A stretch of DNA of 64,000 nt. Origin: Laspinema palackyanum D2c. GTDB taxonomy: Bacteria; Cyanobacteriota; Cyanobacteriia; Cyanobacteriales; Laspinemataceae. The translations under genes were made by a program, and so were the position numbers. Shown one piece after another: positions 18,860 to 30,753 of this stretch. The notes below the pieces were generated by a model. The model was not told the DNA's origin and made no database searches. It saw only the letters and a list, made by a program, of their open reading frames with translations. Each line of letters begins with the position of its first letter. The first letter of the stretch is position 1. The DNA is taken from positions 260,397-324,396 of the forward strand of contig NZ_JAMXFD010000006.1 in the NCBI RefSeq assembly GCF_025370875.1, written 5' to 3'.

Positions 18860-18933
18860 GGGTGCGTAACTCAGGTGGATAGAGTAGCGAACTTCTAATT
18901 CGTTGGTCGCAGGTTCGAGTCCTGCCGCACCCG
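18860..18933 (+). tRNA. trnR: tRNA-Arg (TCT)
   Basis: A full cloverleaf can be drawn. The acceptor stem GGGTGCG pairs with CGCACCC, the anticodon loop is CTTCTAA with anticodon TCT, and the T arm GCAGG-TTCGAGT-CCTGC is standard. The discriminator base is G. CCA is not encoded. Confidence 0.95.
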
Positions 18934-19075
18934 TTTCTCGGTTCCGGTTTTCCCCAATTGGGTCAATCCCTGGTAAAAGAGTTTTTCTCCCTTTTGCCCT
19001 AATTGTTATCAAAAAAACAGGGCCTAAAACTCTTCCCAGTTTTAGACCCCATTCTTTAATATTTTCAGATTCAAA

Positions 19076-19147
19076 AGCCCGTGACGAGGATTGAACTCGT
19101 GACCTCACCCTTACCAAGGGTGTGCTCTACCACTGAGCTACACGGGC
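19076..19147 (-). tRNA. trnT: tRNA-Thr (GGT)
   Basis: On the minus strand the acceptor stem GCCCGTG pairs with CACGGGC. The anticodon loop TTGGTAA gives anticodon GGT, and the T loop is TTCAATC. CCA is not encoded. It shares its orientation with the adjacent tRNA-Tyr, about 75 bases away, and is likely cotranscribed. Confidence 0.95.
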
Positions 19148-19221
19148 AGATAACATTCAAACTTCAAACAGTTAAGCGGTCATGATTTCTTGACCATTCA
19201 CCTTGAACTTTGAAGGAATTG

Positions 19222-19306
19222 TGGTGGGCCGAGCTGGATTTGAACCAGCGTAGGCGTAGCCAGCGGATTTACAGTCCGCCCCCATTAACCGCTCGGGCAT
19301 CGACCC
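19222..19306 (-). tRNA. trnY: tRNA-Tyr (GTA) with encoded CCA
   Basis: A long-variable-arm (class II) tRNA on the minus strand. The acceptor GGGTCGA pairs with TCGGCCC, the anticodon loop CTGTAAA gives GTA, and the T loop is TTCAAAT. Unlike the neighbouring tRNA genes, the 3' CCA is encoded at 19222-19224. Confidence 0.95.
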
Positions 19307-19407
19307 TTTTTTGTCCACAATTACTAATACTAGCAGAACTCTCACAGAAGTCAAGGCTTTAAGCGAACTTTTTTTTAAAGCCCGGGTTTAAACCTGACCC
19401 GGCGAGT

Positions 19408-21778
<2,371 letters not shown>

Positions 21779-23134
21779 ATGGGCAACAAGCCAACCATTG
21801 CTATCTCTCATCTAGGATGCGAGAAAAATCGCATTGACACCGAACATATTCTGGGCCTGTTGGTACAAGCAGGCTACTCGGTCGATACTGATGAAGAAGT
21901 AGCAGATTACGTCATCGTCAACACTTGTAGTTTTATTCAATCGGCTCGGGAAGAGTCAGTCCGGACGCTGGTAGAACTAGCGGAGGCGAACAAAAAAATC
22001 GTCATTACTGGATGCATGGCGCAACATTTCCAGGAACAACTGTTTGATGAACTGCCCGAAGCAGTTGCAGTTGTGGGAACTGGGGATTATAATAAAATCG
22101 TAGAAGTGATTGAACGGGTCGAAGTCGGCGAGCGAGTCACAGAGATTTCCGCAGAACCGACTTATATCGCCGATGAGACGACACCGCGCTACCGGACGAC
22201 TACCGAAGGTGTAGCGTACCTGCGGGTCGCGGAGGGATGTGATTACCGCTGTGCATTTTGCATCATTCCGCATCTTCGGGGAAACCAGCGATCGCGCACC
22301 ATCGAGTCCATCGTAGCGGAAGCCAAGCAATTGGCCTCCGAAGGCGTCCAAGAAATTATTTTAATTTCTCAAATTACCACCAACTATGGGTTAGACCTAT
22401 ACGGTGAACCCAAATTGGCGGAACTGTTGCGTGCATTGGGCGAGGTAGATGTCCCCTGGATTCGGATGCACTACGCCTATCCTACGGGACTGACCCCGAA
22501 AGTGCTGCGGGCGATTCGGGAAACCCCGAACGTGCTGCCGTACTTAGATTTACCCTTGCAACACTCCCATCCAGAAGTGCTGCGGGCGATGAATCGGCCC
22601 TGGCAAGCGGGGGTCAATGATCGGATTATCGAGGGAATTAAAGCAGCAGTGCCAGAGGCGGTATTGCGAACCACCTTTATTGTGGGATTCCCGGGCGAAA
22701 CCGATGAACATTTTGATCACCTGTATCAGTTTGTTCAACGTCATGAGTTCGATCATGTAGGCGTGTTCACCTTCTCCCCGGAAGAAGGAACCCCCGCCTA
22801 TACGCTGCCGAATCAACTCCCGCAAGAGGTGATGGATGAGCGGCGTGATGCCTTGATGGAATTGCAGCAGCCGATTTCACTGAAGAAAAATCAAGGGGAA
22901 GTCGGTAAGGTTGTAGACGTATTAATCGAACAAGAACACCCCGAAACTGGGGAGTTAATAGGCCGATCGGCGCGATTTGCGCCAGAAGTGGATGGGTTGG
23001 TCTATGTTCGAGGAAATGCACGTCTCGGTTCGAGGGTGCCGGTGGCGATCGCCAGTGCTGACGTTTACGACCTCTATGGTCATGTGGCAACTGTAGCTGA
23101 CCTCGTACAACGGGAATCCATTGCCCTCGGTTAA
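21779..23134 (+). CDS. rimO: Ribosomal protein S12 methylthiotransferase RimO
   Basis: I chose the ATG giving [20 protein letters not shown] (451 residues); the longer open frame from 21665 lacks family similarity. The N-terminal UPF0004 domain has Cys at LGCEKN, NTCSFI and TGCMAQ for one [4Fe-4S] cluster. The radical-SAM motif [11 protein letters not shown] binds the second cluster, and the C-terminal part is TRAM-like. RimO adds a methylthio group to Asp88 of S12. The order [16 protein letters not shown] separates it from MiaB. Confidence 0.95.
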   Translation: MGNKPTIAISHLGCEKNRIDTEHILGLLVQAGYSVDTDEEVADYVIVNTCSFIQSAREESVRTLVELAEANKKIVITGCMAQHFQEQLFDELPEAVAVVGTGDYNKIVEVIERVEVGERVTEISAEPTYIADETTPRYRTTTEGVAYLRVAEGCDYRCAFCIIPHLRGNQRSRTIESIVAEAKQLASEGVQEIILISQITTNYGLDLYGEPKLAELLRALGEVDVPWIRMHYAYPTGLTPKVLRAIRETPNVLPYLDLPLQHSHPEVLRAMNRPWQAGVNDRIIEGIKAAVPEAVLRTTFIVGFPGETDEHFDHLYQFVQRHEFDHVGVFTFSPEEGTPAYTLPNQLPQEVMDERRDALMELQQPISLKKNQGEVGKVVDVLIEQEHPETGELIGRSARFAPEVDGLVYVRGNARLGSRVPVAIASADVYDLYGHVATVADLVQRESIALG

Positions 23135-23359
23135 GGAATCCAGATTTTCTGGGGAAGTTTAAGACGGTTTTTGGTATGGTCTTTAACAGATATGTTGAGA
23201 TCCTCTGCAATTTAAAAGCTCGTTCCATACCTGCCCCGGATCGGTGGCCCGGGCCTTAAGACAGAAAGCCCGATTCTACCGTGCCTTTTCTTTACAACTC
23301 GGGTAACGAGAAGGCAAATCAGAAGTAACCTTCAACATCCGCTAATCTCAATTAGCATC

Positions 23360-23461
23360 AATACCAATTCTATTTTTATGCTCTACATCGAAAGCGTATC
23401 TGTCCTAGCTCCAAATATCTAAGAGCAACCCCATGTAGCATCAAAAACGAGAAATGGTATT
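23360..23461. repeat. MITE-like imperfect inverted repeat
   Basis: Two arms of about 29 bases (23360-23388 and 23433-23461) are imperfect reverse complements, with ends AATACCAATTCT and AGAAATGGTATT, around a loop of about 44 bases. The AATACCA...TGGTATT ends resemble small non-autonomous repeats common in cyanobacterial genomes. It lies in the leader of the RNA helicase gene, where a hairpin in the transcript could affect expression. Confidence 0.65.
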
Positions 23462-23506
23462 AGCTGCCCTTGAGCAGCACCAAACTCAAACGTTTTAGGA
23501 GAATAA

Positions 23507-24973
23507 ATGACTGTTTCATTTCAAAGTTTAGGTCTTTCAGAAGAGCGCGTCCAACAGCTAGAAAAACTTGGGTTTACCGAACCCAGCCCCATTCAAGAAC
23601 AAGCCATTCCTAAACTGATGGCCGGACAGGATGTAGCTGGACAAGCCCAAACGGGAACCGGCAAAACTGCCGCATTTTCTCTGCCCATTTTGGAGCAGAT
23701 GGATGTTAACGACAAGAATGTTCAAGCCCTGATTCTGGCCCCAACCCGCGAACTGGCGATCCAAGTCAGTAATGCGATTCGGGAATTAACCGACGATCGC
23801 CGGGTGCGGATTTTTGCCGTGTACGGTGGATCCTCCATTGAGCGCCAAATTCAGCGCTTGGAACGAGGCGTCCAAATTGTTGTCGGTACCCCCGGACGGG
23901 TTCTGGATTTGCTCAACCGTGGGCATCTCAAACTGGACACCCTCACCCATCTCGTCCTCGATGAAGCGGACGAAATGCTCAGTATGGGCTTTATTGACGA
24001 CGTGGAAAAAATCCTCGATAAAGCCCCCAAGGACCGGCAGACGGCTTTCTTCTCAGCCACGATGGAACCCTCCATTCGTAAGCTGATGAATAAGTTCATG
24101 CGCGATCCCGTGACGGTGAAGATTGAGCAAAACAAATCAACGCCGAAGCAAATCGACCAAGTAATCTACATGGTCCCTCGCGGCTGGTCCAAATCTCGGG
24201 CCTTACTGCCTATTTTAGAATTGGAAGACCCGGAAACGGCGATCGTTTTCGTCCGCACCCGACGGGCGGCGGCTGAACTCACCAGCCAATTGCAAGCGGC
24301 AGGTCACAGCGTGGATGAATACCACGGGGACCTCAACCAGTCCCAACGGGAACGGTTAATCGATCGCTTCCGCAAGCAACAGGTGCGCTGGATTGTCGCC
24401 ACGGATATTGCTGCACGCGGTTTAGATGTGGATCACTTGACCCATGTCATTAACTACGATTTACCGGATCAAGTGGAAAGCTACGTCCACCGGATCGGAC
24501 GCACGGGCCGCGCCGGTCGCGAAGGGACTGCCATTTCCCTGATTCAGCCGTTTGACCGGCGCAAGCTCCAACAAATTGAGCGGCACCTGCGTCAAACCCT
24601 GAAGATTCGCTCGATTCCGACCCGCTCTCAAATTGAGGCGCGGCATCTGGAAAAACTGCAAGCTCAAGTTCGGGAAATCCTCAGTGGCGAACGTCTGGCT
24701 TCGTTCCTGCCCATCGTCGCTCAACTGAGCGAAGAATATGACCCCCACACGATCGCTGCGGCAGCCCTGCAAATGGCTTATGATCGCACTCGTCCCAACT
24801 GGGCGAACAATATCATGGAAGATGCGCCAGAGGAAATGGATAGCTACTCTGACAAGCGCTATGACAACCGAGATCGCGGCGATCGCTCATCCCGGTCCAT
24901 GTCGAAGCCGATCAAGCGCTCAAAACCTCGTAACTCTTCTTCTTCCCGTGAGCCCATTGGCGAACGTCAGTAG
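23507..24973 (+). CDS. crhR: DEAD-box RNA helicase, CrhR-like
   Basis: 488 residues with all helicase motifs: AQTGTGKTAAF (I), PTRELAIQ (Ia), GTPGRVLDLL (Ib), VLDEADEML (II), FSATM (III), IVFVRTRRAA (IV), ATDIAARGLDVDHLTHVINYD (V) and HRIGRTGRAG (VI). The MVPRGWSKSRALLPILELEDPETAIVFV stretch and the RMASFLP-like RLASFLPIVAQLSEEYD region match cyanobacterial CrhR, a cold- and redox-responsive helicase that unwinds and anneals RNA. The C-terminal tail is basic and Ser/Arg-rich. The 370-base leader contains a MITE-like hairpin. Confidence 0.85.
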   Translation: MTVSFQSLGLSEERVQQLEKLGFTEPSPIQEQAIPKLMAGQDVAGQAQTGTGKTAAFSLPILEQMDVNDKNVQALILAPTRELAIQVSNAIRELTDDRRVRIFAVYGGSSIERQIQRLERGVQIVVGTPGRVLDLLNRGHLKLDTLTHLVLDEADEMLSMGFIDDVEKILDKAPKDRQTAFFSATMEPSIRKLMNKFMRDPVTVKIEQNKSTPKQIDQVIYMVPRGWSKSRALLPILELEDPETAIVFVRTRRAAAELTSQLQAAGHSVDEYHGDLNQSQRERLIDRFRKQQVRWIVATDIAARGLDVDHLTHVINYDLPDQVESYVHRIGRTGRAGREGTAISLIQPFDRRKLQQIERHLRQTLKIRSIPTRSQIEARHLEKLQAQVREILSGERLASFLPIVAQLSEEYDPHTIAAAALQMAYDRTRPNWANNIMEDAPEEMDSYSDKRYDNRDRGDRSSRSMSKPIKRSKPRNSSSSREPIGERQ

Positions 24974-25962
24974 AGGGTAGTGCCGGTAAGGGGGAATGAA
25001 TCAGGACAATAGGTCTGGGTCCTGTTCCCTCTCACCCTAGAGTGATGGGTAACCTCTAGGGGGGATCATCTGGCGATCGCTAGAGTACCCCCTCTCAACT
25101 TTCCAATAGAACCTGACTGGCTGGTAAGCATTTTGAGAATGCAACCGGCCATAATTTTTTTGGGCAAGTTCCAATCCAGGTCGTTGATGGCATGACGGGT
25201 TTTGACAATTGCAGCCCAAGGGCTACTGCTGAAAATTTAACGGGATTGGAACTCTAAGATGAGGCTGGTTTACTACTTATTCTTGCATCAAGATTCCAGG
25301 GCTAGAGGTTTATCATTCAAGTCTAAGAAATCCCCGTTGAAATTCAGCCTTAAGATAGATGTTATTTTTGAGTGCCTACTCTTTATAGACGGCAATGACA
25401 ATCGAGAAGACACTTGGCAGACTCCTCACATCAATGTTCAGAAACTCGTTCGGCCAAATTTATAATATTTTATACGATTTCACACTCATTTAAAGTTTTT
25501 TAAACTTTTTTTAAATCTTTTTAAATTTTTTGAAGCAGTTCCGCAAAAATCTGCCCTCTCATCTCAAATAGTCTATAAAAACTCAAACTAGAGTGCGTTG
25601 ACAGTTTAGGAAAATTTAGTTATGGCACTGTTTTGAGTTCGGGGAAAACCCAAGTATTTTCCTCAACTGGCGAGGGCGATCGGTGATATCAAGTGGCAGA
25701 ATATCGGCTGGACTTTTAGTCTTCAATCACTCTTAAACCCACTCTGGCTGGGGTTTAGGAATTTTCCAGATGCCAATCGTACTGACTTGATCCTCTCCTC
25801 TCTAAGGCGGTAGACAAGCGGACTGGCTTGGGTTAACATAGGGTTAATTTACGGTAAAACTCGTCCCTAACTTGCAAAATGCTGGCTTATAATCTGCTGT
25901 AAAAATCATTCCAATCGGTTGGAAAATGGTCTTCAAAATCTATAAAATTAAGCAGGTAATCT
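24974..25962. other. Gene-free intergenic region
   Basis: Almost 1 kb without a credible gene. Just after the helicase there is an imperfect C/G-rich hairpin (25047-25095) that may end its transcript. From about 25,450 to 25,560 the sequence is very AT-rich with repeated TTTTTAAA-like runs. ORFs in this gap have no ribosome site and no recognisable family. Confidence 0.4.
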
Positions 25963-26733
25963 ATGAATAAAAAGACGCCTCATGTTGGAGATTTAACTGG
26001 AAATTTCGGACCAGATATTAAGACAAATGAACCCCTGAATGACAATTTTAGGGAAGCTAGAGCCAGGGATAGCTTACGCGATCGCTTCACGGAATTATTC
26101 CCCCTGATGGTGGCCGTCTATCTCCCGACCTTCCTAATTGTATTGCTGGTCCGACAGCAAAATCGAGTCCCCATTCATCATCTCATGGGCGACCCATCTA
26201 AAGTTGCAGATTGGCCTTTTTATCTCGGAATGGTCACCAAATTTGGCATTTTATTATGGTCGGCCACTGCTGCTATTTGTCTGTTTACTTCCCTTTATCT
26301 CCAACACTTGAATCCCTCCCTAAAACATCAACGCTTTCTCCTCTTCGGAGGATTGATCACCACAGTCTTGATGCTGGATGATTCTTTTCAGTTTCATGAG
26401 GAAGTTTTTCCTACTTATTTGGCCATTTCGGAAAAAATAGTTTATTTAGTTTATGTGATTATGCTGGCGCTGTACCTGATAAAATTTTATAAAATTATCT
26501 TGAATAGCCGCTATTTAGTGTTTTTGGGTTTGGCTTTTGTCTGTTTTGCCTTGTCAATTTTGCTAGATATGCGGGCTATTATAGATTTAGTGGAGATGGG
26601 TCTGATTTATGATCGCGATCGGGCATTATTAGAAAATGGATTTAAGCTATTTGGGATTGTGAGTTGGTTTACTTATTTTTCATTAACTTGCAAACAACAG
26701 ATTCAAGAAGGGATGCACCGCTTTCAATCTTAA
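25963..26733 (+). CDS. Six-helix membrane protein, unknown
   Basis: 256 residues. A polar N-terminus of about 45 residues is followed by about six membrane helices. Conserved-looking polar residues sit at helix borders: the motif LDDSFQFHEEVFP after helix 3 and LDMRAIIDLVEMG before the last helix. An Asp/Ser/His set inside the membrane recalls CREST-type hydrolases (alkaline-ceramidase-like). That is a resemblance only, and I cannot assign a function. Stand-alone gene. Confidence 0.6.
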   Translation: MNKKTPHVGDLTGNFGPDIKTNEPLNDNFREARARDSLRDRFTELFPLMVAVYLPTFLIVLLVRQQNRVPIHHLMGDPSKVADWPFYLGMVTKFGILLWSATAAICLFTSLYLQHLNPSLKHQRFLLFGGLITTVLMLDDSFQFHEEVFPTYLAISEKIVYLVYVIMLALYLIKFYKIILNSRYLVFLGLAFVCFALSILLDMRAIIDLVEMGLIYDRDRALLENGFKLFGIVSWFTYFSLTCKQQIQEGMHRFQS

Positions 26734-26821
26734 TTTGAGGGTAAGCACTGAATGGCTTTTCGGCAGTTTAACCTTACCATTGGAGGTGGGTCCAGATTTA
26801 TAGAAGGGTAAACCCTGCCTC

Positions 26822-26947
26822 TATAGCATTTCCTCGATTCATGAGGTGAAGGTCTTTAGTGGGAGCATCTTACTTGCTATAATCTAGCAAGCAAGATACT
26901 CCCCCGACCAAAATGTACCTCCCGTCATAATTCTGGGAAACGCTATA
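26822..26947. repeat. MITE-like inverted repeat, about 126 bp
   Basis: The segment begins TATAGCATTTCC and ends GGAAACGCTATA. The inner parts (GGAGCATCTTACTTGCTA and TAGCAAGCAAGATACTCC) continue the inverted match to a small central loop, so nearly the whole segment folds as one long imperfect hairpin. Terminal inverted repeats of about 12 bp and no coding capacity suggest a non-autonomous transposon remnant. It sits between the ends of two convergent genes. Confidence 0.7.
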
Positions 26948-26951
26948 TATA

Positions 26952-29630
26952 TCATTCAAAACTTTTGTTAAAAACCTTCTGATATTTAATTCCAATCATC
27001 ACAGAAATTACACCCACCAAAAACACCCCCATCCAGATCATTACTAAAACTCCAAATTGTACCAGAGGCGGAATAAACCCGCGCAATCGAGACCAAGTGG
27101 CGAAAATATTTCCCTGCATCAAGGCTGAAATCCCATACAGTAATTGAACTTCTACCCCATCGGGTCCTAATTCAAGCGCCTGTTTAATAGCGGGTTCCCC
27201 TTGTCGTGGATGCCAATCATACAGATTGACAAACCCTAAATACGCATAAGCATAAGGATTTTCTGAATCCAGTTGCACCACCCGTTCAAACGCCGAAATT
27301 GCTCCCTTCACATCCTGCTGCAAAACCTGACTAAAGGCTAAATTGTAGGCAAATTCTACATTGTCTGGGTCTTGTTGTAACCGATATTGCAGGGATTTTT
27401 CGGCTTGAATGAGATAATCTTGAATTGGGTCATATTGATTCACCCGTGCCATGTCATCAAAAATAAACTCCAACGCTTCCGGTCCTTGGGGTAATGTCGC
27501 AGACAGCGATCGCAACTGGGTGATCCAATCCAGTTCCGGTGCCGCAGTCGCCGTTGCTGCGGGATTGATGGCGATCGCCACCCCAGGCACATCAATCTCC
27601 CGAGTTTCCCCAGTTTTTCGATTCAAATAAGTTGCCACCAAGGTATAAGTTCCCGGTGTCACATCCGCAGGCGGTAACATCGCCATCCGTTCTATCACCT
27701 TCGCCTGTAACGGTGCCGTCACCGCTTGTAGCTCACCTTTGCCAATCCCATGATCATGCAACCAAGACTCACGGAACGAGGGAGATGCTGCCGGACTCTG
27801 TAACTGCCAAGTTAAGACAACTACTCCATCCCGCAACGAGTCCCAATTTCCCGTCCATTCATAAGTCACCGGAACCGGCACACCAGGAGGAGATTCCGCC
27901 GGAACCGTCACGCGATCGAGAGTGAGAATTGCTGGAGTCGCAGATGCCTCCATTGCCTCAACCGTGACCATTGGCAAGCGATGATGATACAAATTGAGGG
28001 TACTGTCATCCGGTAACGGCCAACTCGCCTGTAAATCAAATTCACCCCCGGTTTCGACCAATTCCACGATCGCTCCTTGTGCCTCCGTCGGGACCGAACC
28101 CTGATTTCCCGTCTTGGTCAAAAACCAATCCAGCGATCGCGCATCTTGTGCAACGTGCGATCGCCGGGTTCCCACCTGTCTGCCATAGACTTGAAACTGT
28201 TGCAAATTCCCATAGTAATTGAAATTATGCTGATTAATCATCGGCGTCGAAGGTAACACCCCCAAAGTTGATCGCAAATAAGGAGTGGTTTCAATAATTT
28301 CTGAGATTACCCCTCGATGCGGCCAATCCGGTCCCCGATAGACATGATGAGACGCCATATCCGGATGCCACTCATAAACCGGCCACACATCGGCCAAAAT
28401 CAACACCAGCGCCGCACTACAAGTCGCCCAACGCACCCATTTTCCCCACTGGCGGGGAAACAGCATCAATCCATAAGCTAACACCAAGGAGACAACAGGT
28501 AGATAGGGTAAGACATAGCGAAAATCTTTATTCAGAATTAAAGAGAATAATATATAAGACCCTGCCCAAAAAATCGCTAACCATTTGAATGGAGAATTAA
28601 AATGGCTTTTCCAGACTGGATTTTCCAAATTTGCTGTCAACTCAGTTAAGTGGCGATCGCCTCGTGAACGCCACCAATAAAAGACAAATCCTGCCAGGGG
28701 AACCACCAGAAACGGCCAGGATACATGATCCGGGAGTTGTTCCCCATAAAATGTCCAAGCGGGAAGAGTATAAATGGCCGGGTCCCCTTCAACCACTGCC
28801 GCCTGAATTGCAGCACGTTGACTCCCTGTGAACACCAGTAACCAATTCGTGCGATACCAAGGATACATCACTAACCCCGTCACGAAGGCCGCCACCATTA
28901 ACTGAAGGAATCTGACCCAATGCCGGTCTTTAATCGTACTCACAATCACCCAGACAATTGGGGTGATTAGAAAGAATAAAGCGGTTTGTTTGATCAGCAG
29001 AGATAATCCGACGCATAATCCCAAGACGACGGCCCAAACCCAAGCTTGACAAGCGGGAGACTTCAGAAAAAAGGAAATGTCATGTCGAGGGGGATTTTCT
29101 GAAGGGAAAGATGTTAAGTCTAACGGTTCGGTGACCTTCCACAGGGTTAGAGAATAGAAAGAAAGAGTTACTAGGGTAGTGAGGGGAAAATCCAGGAGAA
29201 AATCCAGCCGTGCATGATATAAACCGGGAAACATCAGACATAAAGCTGCCGCCCAGACGCCTATTTGGGGGTTAAACAGCAAGCGACCTAAACCATAGAC
29301 TGAAGGGAGTAAAATTGCGCTAAAGAAGAGGTAAACCAGGGTGGCGAGATCGGGTCCGAGCCCAAATAAATTGTGAAAAAATGCGGTCATGATGTAAGTG
29401 GCCGGTGGCATTTTAGAGGAGAGTAACCATAAACTGCGCCACCAATCCCCGGAAAACCACTGGGGGGTTTGGAATGCGTGCCAATAGTTTAAGGCCCCAG
29501 TTAAATAATCGGCCTGATCCCAAGAGGGTATTGAGCGATCAAGGGCAAACCAGAGGCGATCGCAGAATGCCCCTAGCAACCATAAACCGGCGATCGTCAA
29601 CCAACCGTGATGTTTTTGATAGTTCTTCAC
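26952..29630 (-). CDS. PMT-type (GT39/GT83-like) membrane glycosyltransferase with C-terminal TPR
   Basis: 892 residues. The N-terminus has the catalytic pattern of dolichyl/undecaprenyl-phosphosugar glycosyltransferases: a first membrane helix followed by SIPSWDQADYLTGAL with the acidic residues of the first loop. About ten to twelve helices follow, including the FLLDFPLTTL and YVLPYLPVVSLVLAYGL regions. After about residue 480 comes a beta-rich periplasmic part. TPR-like helices (AEKSLQYRLQQDPDNVEFAYNLAFSQ) are at about 715-830, then a final membrane helix. It probably transfers a lipid-linked sugar in the plasma membrane; the acceptor is unknown. Confidence 0.8.
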   Translation of the reverse strand: MKNYQKHHGWLTIAGLWLLGAFCDRLWFALDRSIPSWDQADYLTGALNYWHAFQTPQWFSGDWWRSLWLLSSKMPPATYIMTAFFHNLFGLGPDLATLVYLFFSAILLPSVYGLGRLLFNPQIGVWAAALCLMFPGLYHARLDFLLDFPLTTLVTLSFYSLTLWKVTEPLDLTSFPSENPPRHDISFFLKSPACQAWVWAVVLGLCVGLSLLIKQTALFFLITPIVWVIVSTIKDRHWVRFLQLMVAAFVTGLVMYPWYRTNWLLVFTGSQRAAIQAAVVEGDPAIYTLPAWTFYGEQLPDHVSWPFLVVPLAGFVFYWWRSRGDRHLTELTANLENPVWKSHFNSPFKWLAIFWAGSYILFSLILNKDFRYVLPYLPVVSLVLAYGLMLFPRQWGKWVRWATCSAALVLILADVWPVYEWHPDMASHHVYRGPDWPHRGVISEIIETTPYLRSTLGVLPSTPMINQHNFNYYGNLQQFQVYGRQVGTRRSHVAQDARSLDWFLTKTGNQGSVPTEAQGAIVELVETGGEFDLQASWPLPDDSTLNLYHHRLPMVTVEAMEASATPAILTLDRVTVPAESPPGVPVPVTYEWTGNWDSLRDGVVVLTWQLQSPAASPSFRESWLHDHGIGKGELQAVTAPLQAKVIERMAMLPPADVTPGTYTLVATYLNRKTGETREIDVPGVAIAINPAATATAAPELDWITQLRSLSATLPQGPEALEFIFDDMARVNQYDPIQDYLIQAEKSLQYRLQQDPDNVEFAYNLAFSQVLQQDVKGAISAFERVVQLDSENPYAYAYLGFVNLYDWHPRQGEPAIKQALELGPDGVEVQLLYGISALMQGNIFATWSRLRGFIPPLVQFGVLVMIWMGVFLVGVISVMIGIKYQKVFNKSFE

Positions 29631-29871
29631 CCGCCAAAATCCTCCTGATTTTCATGGATCGTTAGAAATCGCTACCCGGAACGCTGTAGATACACCAGGG
29701 CACTCCGAATTCCCTCCCACTCAGCAGCAATCCTCACCGGATTCTATGCTAGATTGCCACTTATATCATGGTGTTCACCGATGGTAGACCCCAAAAATCA
29801 AATTTTCCTTTCCCCGATTTCTGCTCAGTTTGCCAGAAATTTTATGGAGTCGCTTGAGTTATCGTTTCTTC

Positions 29872-30321
29872 ATGGTTAAATCTTTTATGGTCAACTTCCG
29901 GCTAGTCTCGATCCTGCCTGCCACCGCCTTGGCGATCGCCATGAGTGCCGCCAGCGTTGGTGCTCAAAATATGTACAACCCCATCCGGTTGCCATCCAAC
30001 AATGAAATCACAGATACCTTATCTGAACGAGATATTCCCACCGGACAAGGTGGATTTGCCCGGGATTATATTGTCACCTTACAACCGGGGGATCAAGTGG
30101 TGATCGACCTCCTCTCCGATAGTTTTGACAGCATTGTTACGATGATCGGACCGAATGGGATGACGATCGCCGAGAATGATGATGGCCCTGATGGTACCAC
30201 CAACTCCCTCTTATTTTCCCGAATCACCGAGGCCGGGAATTATATCGTGCGAGTGCGAGCCTTTGGCGAAGGGGGCGTAGGAGAGTTTAACCTCAAAGTC
30301 ACTCGTCTTCGCCCTATCTAA
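29872..30321 (+). CDS. Secreted PPC-domain protein
   Basis: I chose the ATG giving MVKSFMVNFRLVSILP, since it gives a standard signal peptide (hydrophobic LVSILPATALAIAMSAASVGA, cleavage near AQN). The mature part, about 120 residues, is a bacterial pre-peptidase C-terminal (PPC) beta-sandwich: DYIVTLQPGDQVVIDLLSDSFDSIVTMIGPNG, then GNYIVRVRAFGEGGVGEFNLKV. The domain often accompanies secreted proteases but here stands alone. Last host gene before the tRNA-Phe integration site. Confidence 0.8.
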   Translation: MVKSFMVNFRLVSILPATALAIAMSAASVGAQNMYNPIRLPSNNEITDTLSERDIPTGQGGFARDYIVTLQPGDQVVIDLLSDSFDSIVTMIGPNGMTIAENDDGPDGTTNSLLFSRITEAGNYIVRVRAFGEGGVGEFNLKVTRLRPI

Positions 30322-30437
30322 TCCCTTTGAGGCGTAACAGCAAATGTTGCTACATTTCTTGCGCCTCAAAAAAAATTTCAAAAAACCCTTGCCAATTCCA
30401 AAGATGTTTGCTATGTTAGTTAAGCATGAAAAAACAA

Positions 30438-30511
<74 letters not shown>

Positions 30512-30517
30512 AACTCA

Positions 30518-30560
30518 AAGCGCTGAAATCCTTACATTGTAAAGGATTCAGCGCTTTTTA
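30518..30560 (+). terminator. Intrinsic terminator after tRNA-Phe
   Basis: A near-perfect stem (AAAGCGCTGAA... / ...TTCAGCGCTTT) with a small loop is followed by a T run, starting 8 bases after the tRNA. It is element-derived sequence, so E1 brings its own terminator to the tRNA. Confidence 0.85.
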
Positions 30561-30613
30561 CTTTTTGGGGTCTTTTTACTCGTTTGGTAACAATTGGCGG
30601 CGTTTTCACCGTT

Positions 30614-30708
30614 TGACGATACAGCCCGACGCCGGAAACCCTGGCTGGGCAGTTGCTTCACCCAGAGTATCCTCCGCTTGACGATAAACTGACGATAAAG
30701 TGACGATA
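30614..30708. repeat. Four direct repeats TGACGATA, candidate integrase arm sites
   Basis: TGACGATA occurs at 30614, 30679, 30690 and 30701. The last three are spaced exactly 11 bp apart, about one helical turn. Their position between the att core and the integrase, near an element end, is where arm-type binding sites of a lambda-like integrase are expected. The function is inferred. Confidence 0.55.
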
Positions 30709-30753
30709 CGCCAAAAAAGGCTGATAATTAAATCAGGCTTTAGAGGCGGCATT

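Noticed and set aside
30327..30375. Terminator after the PPC-domain gene
   Set aside because: A TTGAGGCG/CGCCTCAA stem exists, but on the plus strand it is followed by A bases, not T, so it is not a standard terminator for that gene.
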